Below the pieces are notes generated by a model that worked only from the letters and a program-made list of their open reading frames with translations, was not told where the DNA came from and searched no databases. DNA of 64,000 nt from Drancourtella massiliensis (lineage in GTDB: Bacteria; Bacillota; Clostridia; Lachnospirales; Lachnospiraceae): NCBI RefSeq assembly GCF_016900655.1, contig NZ_JACJKH010000011.1:1-64000 (forward strand), in the 5' to 3' direction. Positions 1 to 8,702 of the stretch are shown here, piece after piece. A program made the translations under genes and the position numbers. Position 1 is the first letter of the stretch. Each line of letters begins with the position of its first letter.

Positions 1-6
1 CTTCAT
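1..6 (-). CDS. Start codon of the next gene, running off the window
   Basis: Only the first two codons (ATG AAG) of a minus-strand gene lie in the window. The start is supported by an AGGAG ribosome binding site 6 bases upstream of the ATG, in the minus-strand reading of positions 12-17. It follows the ABC ATPase gene by about 75 bases on the same strand, so it may be the next member of that exporter operon. Nothing can be said about its product. Confidence 0.5.
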
Positions 7-82
7 ACTTTTCTCCTGTGTGTAAAATTTTTTTCTTTTATTTTACATTAAACAGAAGAAAAGCAGGAAATCTCTGGGATTT

Positions 83-994
83 TTATTGCGAAAAGTTTTT
101 ATTCTTCAGTGCTGATTGCTTCTTCTTTTCCATCATCAGATACAGATATGCATCTTCCAGTGTGATCTTCGGCTGTGTACAGTCAATATCCGGTTTCACA
201 TCGCTGATAATTTTCACCGTCATTCCTTCTTCCGTGTACTGCTTGGAAGTCGTACGGTACTGCTTTTCCAGTCTTTTTGCTTCTGTGTCGTCTGCTACAT
301 TTGCTGTCCAGATCTTTCCTTTTGCCCGGGAAAGGAGCGCCTGTACCGTACCTGTATAGAGGAATGAACCTTTCCGCATCACCGCAAGCTTGCTGCACGT
401 AGCCGCGATGTCCTCCACCACATGAGTGGAAAACAAAACGGTCCGCCCCTCCGAAAAATCCACCAGAAGGTTACGGATACGCACCCGCTCTTCCGGATCA
501 AGCCCCGTTGTCGGTTCGTCCACAATCAGAAATTCCGGTTCATTCAGAAGTGCCTGAATGAGTCCGACTCTTCGCTTCATTCCTCCGGAAAGCTGGCGCA
601 TTTTCTTTTTCCGGTGATTCGTAAGCCCTGTCTTTTCCAGATAATAGCGGATACGCTTTTTACATTCCTCCTTCGGGATACCGGAAAGTTCTCCCAGATA
701 TTCCAGGCAGTCCTGCACGGGAAGCCCCGGATAGAGGTTGAGCTCCTGCGGCAGATACCCGATTTTCTGCCTGATGACTTCGTCCTTTCCAGTCCCGTAC
801 CGAATTCCGTCCAGATACACCTCACCATCGGACGGAGTCAGAACCGTCGTCAGTACCCGCATCAGTGTCGTCTTTCCGGCGCCGTTTTCCCCGAGCAGCC
901 CATAGACACCGTGGGGGATTTCCAGATTGACATGGTCTACCGCCCGAACCTGATTTTTAAATGTTACTGTCACGTTTTTTATGTTTACACTCAT
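83..994 (-). CDS. ABC transporter ATP-binding protein (ABC-2 exporter)
   Basis: The 303-residue nucleotide-binding protein should power an ABC-2 exporter formed with the permeases just upstream. Walker A (GLLGENGAGKTT), the signature LSGGMKRR and Walker B (FLIVDEPTTGLDP) with its catalytic Glu are all visible, followed by the switch His (STHVVED). The start is set at the Met of MSVNIKN because an AGAGGGTG ribosome binding site precedes it and its ATGA overlaps the stop of the upstream permease by 4 bases, which suggests translational coupling. A longer in-frame reading to 1087 has no such support. The C-terminal 70 residues are a variable accessory region. The substrate is unknown; a peptide or bacteriocin is common for such kinase-linked operons. 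Confidence 0.9.
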   Translation of the reverse strand: MSVNIKNVTVTFKNQVRAVDHVNLEIPHGVYGLLGENGAGKTTLMRVLTTVLTPSDGEVYLDGIRYGTGKDEVIRQKIGYLPQELNLYPGLPVQDCLEYLGELSGIPKEECKKRIRYYLEKTGLTNHRKKKMRQLSGGMKRRVGLIQALLNEPEFLIVDEPTTGLDPEERVRIRNLLVDFSEGRTVLFSTHVVEDIAATCSKLAVMRKGSFLYTGTVQALLSRAKGKIWTANVADDTEAKRLEKQYRTTSKQYTEEGMTVKIISDVKPDIDCTQPKITLEDAYLYLMMEKKKQSALKNKNFSQ

Positions 995-1646
995 TTTGAC
1001 ACCCTCTTTTCTATAATCGAAATCAATACCAGAAATACAATGGACAACAGAATTTGAATCAGTGTGCCATATGCCCATTCGTTCCATTTGGCTCCCATGG
1101 AATCACAGAAGGAATAGGCAAACAGGTTGTACCGCCCAAACAGTCTCTCTCCTGTTGTGGAATTGGTCGTAATCCATAGAAGAACCGATACTCCAATCCC
1201 CGCCCACTGGCTCTTTGCCAGATTGGAAATGACAACCGAGATCAGACTCCAGAATAAAACAGTTCCCGCAAGTGCCGCTGCGTAACCGCCGTACTCGGAA
1301 GCAAAGGTACGCTCTATCATGCGGTAAGGCTTCTGCCAGTAAAAGTAAAATATGCTGCAAGAACGGTCACATACAAATACACTGCCTGAATAATCCATCT
1401 CCGGTAAATCATGCGGATCCGGTTCTTTTCCGGTTTCAGACAGATGATTTCCCACCGCTGCCCGTTTCGGTCCATCACACTGGTCTCCGCGCAGAATACG
1501 GATGCCAGAACGGCCGCTCCCGGCATCAGCGCAGGACCGATCTCTGAAGTCAGCGTGACGCCCCGTACCAGCGCAAACAGAAGCAGAAACAGGATGGAGT
1601 ACGCCAGTTTATAGGGTGCAATACAAATTTTCCATTCCTTTTTCAA
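991..1646 (-). pseudogene. ABC-2 permease, frameshifted
   Basis: Two overlapping frames together encode one membrane protein of about 218 residues. The first frame begins with TTG at 1646 behind an AGGAGG site and runs through hydrophobic segments until a stop near residue 100. The second frame carries the rest, ending in a hydrophobic helix and SIIEKRVSK. The frames meet around 1340-1355. A single extra base in the T4 run (A4 at 1347-1350 on the + strand) would join them cleanly through ...YFYFYWQKPYRMIE. The total length of 656 bases is one short of a whole number of codons. The TTG start overlaps the stop of the upstream permease by 4 bases. Either the gene is inactivated or the base was lost in sequencing. 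Confidence 0.75.
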
Positions 1647-2725
1647 TACACTCTCCTCCTTTTCCAGATGGCCGCCGCCCCAATGAGAAAGGCTGCTGAA
1701 GCCACAAGCAGAAAGATCTGATTCCACATAGCCATCGGCGGCGGCGCCGTGTCCAGAAATCCGCCCGGAAACCGCACCAGAATGGCAAGCGGTCTTCCGT
1801 AGTATCCAAATTCACCGTCCGGCCCGATACTTCCCATATTGGAATAAAACAGATACAGAAACAAAAGCGGTACTCCCGGAAGCGGATTTTTAAAAATCAG
1901 CGCGATGATCACATACACGCTCGCAATCATCAGAAGATTCGGCAGCATATAGCAGACCGCCGGAATCAGAAATTCGATCAGCGATACCGGCAGATCATTG
2001 CGGATCCCTGCCGCAAAACTGACAAAGAAGAACACAATCACAAGGATCAGCCAGACAATTCCCACTGAAAGAAATCCTCCTGCCGCTTTTCCAAAGATAT
2101 AGCTCCCTGCCGAAACCGGCTTTGTGTGCAGCAGTTCGTAAGTGTCTCTTCTCGTATCCCGGATAAAGAGAAACGCCAGCAAAACCGCGCTGAAAAAAGT
2201 AAGATACAGTCCGCCGAAATCTGCAAATTTTCTTCCGAAGTACCAGGAATAACTGTATTCCGACAGTTTTGCTTTCAATTCAGCGTTGATTTCATCTACG
2301 GTACCCTGATGATATTCATAGTCCTCGTAATAATATCTCAGACTATAACCGCCCGGATACCCGTAAATCTCTCCGATGGCATCGGACATTTCATTGATAC
2401 TCTTTCCAGAAGAACAGATCTGATCCAGTGTGTTCTGAACTACTTGTTCCTCCTCACCGTTCTCCTTTACAACCATACTGATCATCTTTTTCTTGGCAAG
2501 TTCCAACTGCTCTTCCTTCGTGGATTTGACATATCCGTTCATGATATCTGCATCCGCAATGTTCTCCGGCTTTGCCGATTTCACTTCCTGCTCCGTGCGG
2601 AAATATTTCACTTCCAGATATGGAGACAGAATCTGAAACAAACCGAAAATCACAACCACGATCCCGACCCAGAATAACGGATTCTTCAGGTAGTTTTTTA
2701 CTTCCCGTTTCATTACTGCTTTCAT
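1643..2725 (-). CDS. ABC-2 family transporter permease
   Basis: This 360-residue membrane protein has one N-terminal helix (LFWVGIVVVIFGLFQIL), a roughly 150-residue extracytoplasmic-looking charged region, then five or so hydrophobic helices. That is the usual shape of an ABC-2 permease with a large first loop. The start is placed at the second of two close ATGs (MKAVMKREVKNYL), because GAGGGG abuts the first ATG and leaves proper spacing only for the second. It lies between the receiver-kinase gene and the frameshifted permease, and overlaps the latter by 4 bases. It most likely forms the exporter channel with that protein and the ATPase. The substrate is not evident. Confidence 0.85.
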   Translation of the reverse strand: MKAVMKREVKNYLKNPLFWVGIVVVIFGLFQILSPYLEVKYFRTEQEVKSAKPENIADADIMNGYVKSTKEEQLELAKKKMISMVVKENGEEEQVVQNTLDQICSSGKSINEMSDAIGEIYGYPGGYSLRYYYEDYEYHQGTVDEINAELKAKLSEYSYSWYFGRKFADFGGLYLTFFSAVLLAFLFIRDTRRDTYELLHTKPVSAGSYIFGKAAGGFLSVGIVWLILVIVFFFVSFAAGIRNDLPVSLIEFLIPAVCYMLPNLLMIASVYVIIALIFKNPLPGVPLLFLYLFYSNMGSIGPDGEFGYYGRPLAILVRFPGGFLDTAPPPMAMWNQIFLLVASAAFLIGAAAIWKRRRVY

Positions 2726-2843
2726 GTTCATCCCCTCTTTCTTTTTTGATATTTCTATCGTATCAGGAGATTCACAATGAAAAGACAATGGAAAAAAGAC
2801 AAAAAATTCCTGCTGCATTTTTTTACAGCAGGAATATCATTTT

Positions 2844-3944
2844 TCATCCGTGTACGAAACGGAAATACGCCCGTACACACGCCCCGTCTCTCTGGTTTTC
2901 CACTTCGAGGTGTCCTCCGTGTTTCTTACAGAACGCTTCGCTGATATACATTCCAAGTCCGAAATGTTTCAGATCATCCCTTGGATTGGCCGAAGTGAAG
3001 GCCTGTTTTGCTTCTTCTTCACTGATGGTAAATCCTGTTCCATCATCTTTTACTTCCAGTACCAGCCGATCGGCTTCCCGACAAACGACCACCGATACCT
3101 TTGACGCTGCATAACGCAGTGCGTTGGTAATCAGGTTTTCCGCTACTTCCAGAATCAGGTCCCGATCCAGCGTAAGTTTTTCTCCCTCTCCTCCCGCAAA
3201 GATTTCAAACTGCTTTCCGGAAGCTGCTGCCAGCATCTCTCCGGTCTTTTCGATCTGTTCTGCAATCTCAGCAGCCGTCGTGTCCATGCAGGAAATCGGC
3301 TCCCGTTCCAATGCGGAGAAGGCCCGCATCCGATCCAGAAACCGCTCCAGCCGTTCCACCTGTCCCATGCTTTCTTTCAGCATATCCAGAAGCGCTTCCC
3401 GGTCCAGCTTTTCTTCCGGGATAAACTCCATCATCATTTCCTGATACCCTTTGAGCACAGTCAGAGGCGTCCGCAGATCGTGTGCAATGGCAGATCGCAG
3501 TACCTGCTCATCTTCCACCATCCGCCACATCTTCTGGTTGTTCTGAGCCAGTTCCTCTTTCATGTGGTCAAACTGCTGATGCCGTTCCTCCCGCCGCAGA
3601 TGAGCCAGCACTCTCGCCTCCAGTTCCTTCAGGCTGAACGGTTTTACAATATAATCATCTCCGCCCATCATCAGCCCGTTCACCCGGTCCTGCTCTTCGA
3701 CCCGTGCGGTCAGAAATAAAATCGGACAGGACACCTGATCCCGGATTCTCCGGCACACCTCCAGCCCGTCCATTCCCGGCATATTGATATCCAGAAGAAT
3801 GAGATCCGGTCCCTCTCCAGACTTCTTCACTGCGTCCATCCCATTGACCGCTGTCAGCATTTCATATCCCTTCAGCCGGAAATACCGGCACAGCATCTCT
3901 ACCAGATCCTGGTCATCATCCACCAGAAGAATTTTGTAGCTCAT
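2844..3944 (-). CDS. Receiver-histidine kinase fusion protein
   Basis: This 366-residue soluble signalling protein has an N-terminal receiver (about 1-118) with acidic triad VDDDQD at 9-11, phospho-acceptor Asp52 in LLDINMPGMDG, and Lys101 in VKPFS. A HisKA segment follows with His155 (AIAHDLRTPL), then a HATPase domain with N box ENLITNALRY, G1 DDGTGF and G2 GLGMY. No DNA-binding domain and no membrane segment are present. The receiver end resembles an OmpR-type regulator (RVLAHLRREER) whose effector domain was replaced by a kinase core. It lies upstream of the ABC-2 exporter genes on the same strand, and probably belongs to their control circuit. The partner that would bind DNA is not in the window. 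Confidence 0.85.
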   Translation of the reverse strand: MSYKILLVDDDQDLVEMLCRYFRLKGYEMLTAVNGMDAVKKSGEGPDLILLDINMPGMDGLEVCRRIRDQVSCPILFLTARVEEQDRVNGLMMGGDDYIVKPFSLKELEARVLAHLRREERHQQFDHMKEELAQNNQKMWRMVEDEQVLRSAIAHDLRTPLTVLKGYQEMMMEFIPEEKLDREALLDMLKESMGQVERLERFLDRMRAFSALEREPISCMDTTAAEIAEQIEKTGEMLAAASGKQFEIFAGGEGEKLTLDRDLILEVAENLITNALRYAASKVSVVVCREADRLVLEVKDDGTGFTISEEEAKQAFTSANPRDDLKHFGLGMYISEAFCKKHGGHLEVENQRDGACVRAYFRFVHG

Positions 3945-4001
3945 CCGACGAATACCATCCTTTCTTTACGATAAAACATTGCCGAGATGATCATTCATCT
4001 G

Positions 4002-5078
4002 TTAAACCAGCAGTTTTCGAAAATCTTCGATCGATATCCCATATTCGGATGCCGCCTGCTCCAGATTCAGAAAACCTTTCTGATATAACTCTATCACGGC
4101 ATCTTTCCTCCCCTGATCATGTGCGGCATCTTTTTCGGCCCTGGCTTTCTCAAGCTGCTTTTGACTTTCCGAAAAACGCTCCTGCATATCAGCCAGATTA
4201 TCCTGAGCTACATCCAGCTTCCCCTGCGTCTCATCCAGTTTCCCCTGCGTCTCATCCAGTTTCCCCTGCGTCTCATCCAGTTTCCCCTGAATCTCTTCCA
4301 GCTTTTCCTGTGCATTTGTCATCCGCTGAAAAGCCCGTTCAGCCTGTCTTTGCAGAGACAGCTGATCGCGAAGTGCACGTTCCCTTGCCTCATATGCTCG
4401 GCGTTTCTCTTCATCCTGGCTCATTTCCATCAGATCTTCATAGGCTTCTTCCAGATAGGTATTTCCCTTTGCCATCTCTTTTAAATCCTCCTTTTTACCG
4501 CCGCGGAAGAATTTCATCCATGCAATGATGCCATCTGGATGGTGATACTCCTCTGGAATCTTGGGAAGTTCCAGAATCTGAAGTTCCAGCTTATCGCTGT
4601 ACAGTTCTCCGGTCGCTTTATCATAAACCTGTGCCTTACGGTAGCAGATATCATCCTTCTTATAGTAGGTGAAATTCAAAACACTGACATGTACACATTT
4701 CTGAAGCCGATCATATTCCTCACCTTTGCAAAGCTGGCTGGAAAACATCTTGCACAGATAAAACAGACTCCTGTCGTCCCAGTATTCCATATATACAACC
4801 TGCATCTCAATATCAAGCTGAGTGCCGTTTTCCAGAAGAACATGAACATCCAGCACTCCCTTCTTTTCCTCCTCCGACCGTTTGGGAAGTTCATTTTCCA
4901 GAATAATAGTATTCCCGATCTGCTCAGGTGAAAGCTCCAACAATTCAGCGATGAAGCCTCTCCTTGTATTCGGATTCCGCATCAGTTCTTTGAAACACCA
5001 GTCGATGTAAGGCTTCATAATAAATTCTTCTTCTGAAATTGCAGCGGTAGTTCGATTTGCCATTTTGTTTCGTTCCAT
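4002..5078 (-). CDS. Rpn family recombination-promoting nuclease / PD-(D/E)XK putative transposase
   Basis: The 358-residue protein matches the Rpn/YhgA-like family. Its N-terminal half carries the PD-(D/E)XK core, with Asp in GVLDVHVLL and the ExQ-type motif in LDIEMQVVYM, and the family phrases LFYLCKMFSSQL and DGIIAWMKFF. The C-terminal half is a long coiled coil, including four near-perfect heptads of the GKLDETQ type, ending in the usual YQKGFLNLEQAASEYGIS helix-turn tail. The start is at the Met of MERNKMANRT, behind AAAGGAG. Family members are DNA endonucleases that promote RecA-independent recombination and are often mis-annotated as transposases. No terminal inverted repeats are seen, so this is not an insertion sequence. 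Confidence 0.85.
   Translation of the reverse strand: MERNKMANRTTAAISEEEFIMKPYIDWCFKELMRNPNTRRGFIAELLELSPEQIGNTIILENELPKRSEEEKKGVLDVHVLLENGTQLDIEMQVVYMEYWDDRSLFYLCKMFSSQLCKGEEYDRLQKCVHVSVLNFTYYKKDDICYRKAQVYDKATGELYSDKLELQILELPKIPEEYHHPDGIIAWMKFFRGGKKEDLKEMAKGNTYLEEAYEDLMEMSQDEEKRRAYEARERALRDQLSLQRQAERAFQRMTNAQEKLEEIQGKLDETQGKLDETQGKLDETQGKLDVAQDNLADMQERFSESQKQLEKARAEKDAAHDQGRKDAVIELYQKGFLNLEQAASEYGISIEDFRKLLV
4210..4293. repeat. Four tandem 21-bp repeats inside the Rpn coiled coil
   Basis: The unit is about TCATCCAGTTTCCCCTGCGTC on the + strand. Units lie at 4210-4230, 4231-4251, 4252-4272 and 4273-4293. The middle two are identical, the outer two differ at 2 positions each. Each unit encodes one coiled-coil heptad, so gain or loss of a unit would keep frame and register. 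Confidence 0.95.
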
Positions 5079-5451
5079 AAACAGTCTCCTTTCTGTGACG
5101 GCAATGCCTCTGACATAAGAAAACTGTTTCTGTTTCTTGTAGTCTACCATATTTCCGGGTACCAGAAAAGAGACGTCCCAAAGAAAACATATTTTCCAGA
5201 CAGAAAGCTGCCCTCATAATTCCCTTGTCAAATACTTGGATAAAACGGCGAACGCCTTGAAAATGAAAAAGCAGAGAGCTTTTCCGATGAGTAAAGGATA
5301 ACACGAACAATCTGCTGAATCAAGGAATATAAGGATAAATTTTTTCTAACCTTTATTAACCTTTGACATAAATTCAGGGAGGTAATGGCTCATATGAGTC
5401 ACTACCTCCCCTGATATTACAGTAAAATATTGTCCGGCTACTGACATTTTC
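5079..5451. other. Intergenic region between Rpn gene and mal locus
   Basis: About 370 bases without a convincing gene. It holds the mal-locus terminator hairpin near 5374-5414 and two TAACCTT copies near 5347-5363. A weak minus-strand promoter-like pair (TTGATT, 17 bases, TATCCT) lies in the middle. Short open frames here lack ribosome binding sites. Confidence 0.6.
5374..5414 (-). terminator. Hairpin downstream of the mal operon
   Basis: TCAGGGAGGTA pairs with TACCTCCCCTGA with one bulged base, enclosing an inner GCTCATATGAG palindrome. It lies about 40 bases past the stop of the last mal gene. The T-run is weak, so termination is probable but not certain. Confidence 0.6.
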
Positions 5452-7212
5452 TTACCGCCCGATTCTCCGAATCAGTACTCCTTTCGGTTCCAGGCGTCCA
5501 TCCTGATATTGTCTCTGGAACAGGATCTCTCCTTCTCCTTTCACTGTCACCGGTTCTTCCGTGCAGTTCAGAAGGATTTCGGTCTTATTCTGCTCCTGAT
5601 CAAGTTTAATATACTGTACCAGACGCGGCTCGTCATATGCTTCCGGGAAGTGGAAATACAGACTTCGCAGCGCCGGTTCCGTCTTCCGAAGATGAATCAG
5701 CTTCTGGATTTCATGAATCTTCTGCTGGTTTTCTTCGGTCTGAATCTGATCCCACGGCATACATCTGCGGCAGTCCGGATCGAAACTTCCTTCCATGGCA
5801 ATTTCCGTGCCGTAATAGATGCACGGACTTCCCGGCATGGTAAAGAGAATCGCCAGCTGCTGGTAGAACAGGTCCAGATCGTGGAAGCGGTTCATAAGAC
5901 GCTCCGTATCGTGGGAATCCAGAAGATTGAACAGTACATTGTTGGACTGCTGCATGTACATCGTGTAGCAGTGGTTGATCATGTACTCGAAATCTTCCTT
6001 TTTCATCGTCGGATCAATAAAGAAATCGTGGATACCGCTCATGAGCGGATAGTTCATGACGGAGTCGTATTCGTCCCCCATCAGCCACTGGCTGGCGTCG
6101 TGCCAGATCTCTCCCAGAAGATAGATGTCCGGTTTGATGGCTTTCACATGATCCCGGATCCGTTTCAGGAACCGGTGGGACACTTCATTTCCCACATCAA
6201 AACGGATGCCGTCGATATCATAGTCCCGGATCCAGCCTTCGCAAACGTCCTGGAAATAGCTGATCACGGCCTCGCTGTTTGTATTGAGTTTCGGCATCTT
6301 ATCCGCAAAAGCGAAGGAGTAATACCGCCCGTCTCTCGTACTTGCTTCTTTGTTCAGTATCGTCCAGTCGTTGACCATGAACCAGTCTGCGTAGGCGGAA
6401 TCTCTTCCGTTTTTCTTCACATCCAGCCATGGTGCGAAGTCTTTTCCACAATGATTGAAGACCGCGTCCACCATCACACGGATTCCATGTTCGTGCGCCT
6501 CTGCCACCAGACGTTTCATCGTCTCGGAGTCTCCGAACTGCGGATCAATTTTTGTATAATCTTTTGTATCGTATTTATGGTTGGAGTCTGCCTCCATAAT
6601 CGGATTCAGATAAATTCCGGTAATGCCAAGTTCTTTCAGATAAGGAAGTTTCTGACGGATTCCTTCCAGGTTTCCGCCGTAACGCTCTTCGTTTTTGACT
6701 TCTCCCTCATTTTTCCACGGAAGAATTCCCTCCCGGTCGTCTCCCGGCGTCCCGTTGCAGAAACGGTCCGGGAAAATCTGATACCAGATCGTATCATTTA
6801 CCCAGTCCGGCGTCCGGTTCACATCAGCCGGATTCATCCATGGAACCGTAAAGCACTGAAGCATCCGGCCGTCCATCTCCATCTGCTCTTTTGTCAGAAA
6901 TCCGTCTTCAAAATAATACCAGACCTCATCATCTGTGTGCAGTTCAAAATAATACTTGCAGCGCTTGTATTTCGGTACGAGAGTCGTAGTCCACCAGATC
7001 TGATGTTTCAGCCGTTTTTTGTAGACAATCTCTTCCCGGACTCCGGTCCACTTTTCGTTTCCTCCAAGAATTCCCGCTTCAAAGGGATCTCCATAATAGA
7101 GGAACACCCGCTTCACATCATATCCTGTCTTCAGATTGACAATCAGTTCCGATTCATTTAACGAGTAGCTCATCTGCTCGGTTGTTCTATGGTAAACTCC
7201 TGTAAAATCCAT
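5452..7212 (-). CDS. Cyclomaltodextrinase / neopullulanase (GH13)
   Basis: This 586-residue enzyme should hydrolyse cyclodextrins, pullulan or short maltodextrins in the cytoplasm, since there is no signal peptide. An N-terminal beta-rich region (about 1-125) resembles CBM34, the dimerisation domain of this subgroup. The GH13 barrel follows: region I VDAVFNHCG, nucleophile Asp339 in DGIRFDVGNEV, acid/base Glu368 in LLGEIWHD, and Asp435 in LLDSHDTER. The insert MEADSNHKYDT is typical of the cyclomaltodextrinase group. The gene is last in the mal operon, 6 bases after malQ, and probably supplies linear chains to MalQ and GlgP. A plain alpha-glucosidase or maltogenic amylase role remains possible. 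Confidence 0.9.
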   Translation of the reverse strand: MDFTGVYHRTTEQMSYSLNESELIVNLKTGYDVKRVFLYYGDPFEAGILGGNEKWTGVREEIVYKKRLKHQIWWTTTLVPKYKRCKYYFELHTDDEVWYYFEDGFLTKEQMEMDGRMLQCFTVPWMNPADVNRTPDWVNDTIWYQIFPDRFCNGTPGDDREGILPWKNEGEVKNEERYGGNLEGIRQKLPYLKELGITGIYLNPIMEADSNHKYDTKDYTKIDPQFGDSETMKRLVAEAHEHGIRVMVDAVFNHCGKDFAPWLDVKKNGRDSAYADWFMVNDWTILNKEASTRDGRYYSFAFADKMPKLNTNSEAVISYFQDVCEGWIRDYDIDGIRFDVGNEVSHRFLKRIRDHVKAIKPDIYLLGEIWHDASQWLMGDEYDSVMNYPLMSGIHDFFIDPTMKKEDFEYMINHCYTMYMQQSNNVLFNLLDSHDTERLMNRFHDLDLFYQQLAILFTMPGSPCIYYGTEIAMEGSFDPDCRRCMPWDQIQTEENQQKIHEIQKLIHLRKTEPALRSLYFHFPEAYDEPRLVQYIKLDQEQNKTEILLNCTEEPVTVKGEGEILFQRQYQDGRLEPKGVLIRRIGR

Positions 7213-7218
7213 CTGTCA

Positions 7219-8673
7219 TCAGGCCCTTTCTGTCATTGTTTTCCGGTAGTGTTTCAGTTCCTTCTTTGCCTGTGTAAAATCCGTAATTCTCCATTCCCAG
7301 TTCGGAGAGCCGACTGTTCCCGGCGTATTGATATGCCCTTCTTCTCCAAGGCCCAGAATGTCCGCCATTGGAATGATCGCGTACTCTGCCCTGCTCCGGA
7401 ATGTATAGGTAAGGAGCCGGCCTTTCACGGAGCCCTGTTTGATGCCCTGACGTTTGAGGAAGCGGCGTACCTTTCTTTTTGCTGCCACGCTTAATCCCTC
7501 ATACCACTGCATCAGCGTATCGTTGTCGTGGGTTCCGGTATAAATGATCATGTTTTCCACATCGTGGAAACTGTCGTAGGCATATTTTCCACCTGTTTCG
7601 ATGGAAAAGACAAGGATTTTCATCCCTTTCAAATGATAATGGTCTTTTAATTCCAGTACTTCCGGGCGGAGTTCCCCAAGGTCTTCAGCCACCAGATTGA
7701 GTCCGTCAATCTTTGCTTTCAGTGTGTCGATGACTTCGTATCCCGGAGCTTCGATCCATTCTCCTTCAATGGCTGTCGGACACTCTGCCGGAATCTTCCA
7801 GAAAGTGTCAAACGCCCGGAAATGGTCAATCCGGATGATGTCAAACAGCTTCTGGTTGTATCCGATCCGGTCGGTCCAGAACTGATATCCATGCTCCTTC
7901 ATATAGTCCCAGTTATAGATCGGGTTGCCCCACCGCTGTCCGGTAGCGCTGAAATAATCAGGCGGTACTCCGGCGATGAAGATCGGCCGTCCGTCTGTGT
8001 CCAGAAGGAAGTTATCCTTTCCGCCCCAGACATCTACCGAGTCCACACCCACATAGAACGGCACATCTCCCATGATCTGGATGCCGTTTTCGTTGGCATG
8101 CTTTTTCACTGCCATCCACTGAGTGAAAAATTCATACTGAAGGAACATCTGATAGGCCGCCTCGTCTTCCTGCTCCTTTGCGAGCGGTGCAGGCACTTCC
8201 GGCCAGGCTTTGTCTTCTGCTTTCCATTCATTCCAGCAGGCATTGCCGTTTGCCTTTTTCAGGGCACGGAATACCGCGTATTCGTACACCCACGTCTGTC
8301 TTGTAAATTCCCGGTACTCTTCCGTCTCCTGAAAATTGGCGAACGCTTCTTTCAGATACGGCTCTTTGAATGCCCGGACTGCATCATAGTCAACGGTTTT
8401 TGCGTTTTCCCGGAAGGAAGGCGCCTTCTCTTTCAACAGCCCCCCCTCATAAAGCAGGTCCAGACTGATGTAAAGCTCGTCTCCTGCGCAGGAGGAATAC
8501 GGCTGATACGGAGAGTTCCCGTATCCCACCGGATTGAGCGGAAGAATCTGCCAGATCTTCACACCGTTTTCCTTCAGGGCATCGACAAACTCATATGCGT
8601 ATGCACCCAGTTCCCCCACTCCCGTACGGGACGGAAGTGCGGATACCGGCATCAATATTCCTGTTTCTCTCAT
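7219..8673 (-). CDS. malQ: 4-alpha-glucanotransferase
   Basis: The 484-residue GH77 enzyme disproportionates maltodextrins, releasing glucose and lengthening chains for phosphorylase. Recognisable stretches are the N-terminal LPSRTGVGELG, IMGDVPFYV, nucleophile region IRIDHFRAFD, acid/base VAEDLGEL and GTHDNDT, all in the expected order. The start is the Met of MRETGILMPVS behind AAGGGG, 8 residues inside the longest frame. Length fits bacterial MalQ. It lies between glgP (29 bases upstream) and the cyclomaltodextrinase gene, so it is surely co-transcribed with the maltodextrin locus. Confidence 0.95.
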   Translation of the reverse strand: MRETGILMPVSALPSRTGVGELGAYAYEFVDALKENGVKIWQILPLNPVGYGNSPYQPYSSCAGDELYISLDLLYEGGLLKEKAPSFRENAKTVDYDAVRAFKEPYLKEAFANFQETEEYREFTRQTWVYEYAVFRALKKANGNACWNEWKAEDKAWPEVPAPLAKEQEDEAAYQMFLQYEFFTQWMAVKKHANENGIQIMGDVPFYVGVDSVDVWGGKDNFLLDTDGRPIFIAGVPPDYFSATGQRWGNPIYNWDYMKEHGYQFWTDRIGYNQKLFDIIRIDHFRAFDTFWKIPAECPTAIEGEWIEAPGYEVIDTLKAKIDGLNLVAEDLGELRPEVLELKDHYHLKGMKILVFSIETGGKYAYDSFHDVENMIIYTGTHDNDTLMQWYEGLSVAAKRKVRRFLKRQGIKQGSVKGRLLTYTFRSRAEYAIIPMADILGLGEEGHINTPGTVGSPNWEWRITDFTQAKKELKHYRKTMTERA

Positions 8674-8702
8674 GATTGATCCCCTTTCATACCACATCCG
8701 GC

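Noticed and set aside
1340-1360. Programmed -1 frameshifting in the permease
   Set aside because: No X-XXY-YYZ slippery heptamer in the zero frame and no following pseudoknot is apparent; a simple base loss fits better.
4210-4293. CRISPR-like tandem repeat
   Set aside because: Units are 21 bases with no spacers and encode coiled-coil heptads inside a gene.
4002-5078. Insertion sequence
   Set aside because: Despite the transposase label often given to this family, there are no flanking inverted repeats or target duplications.
5509-7161. 550-codon open frame on the + strand
   Set aside because: It is the exact antisense of the cyclomaltodextrinase gene, has no ribosome binding site and no recognisable domain.
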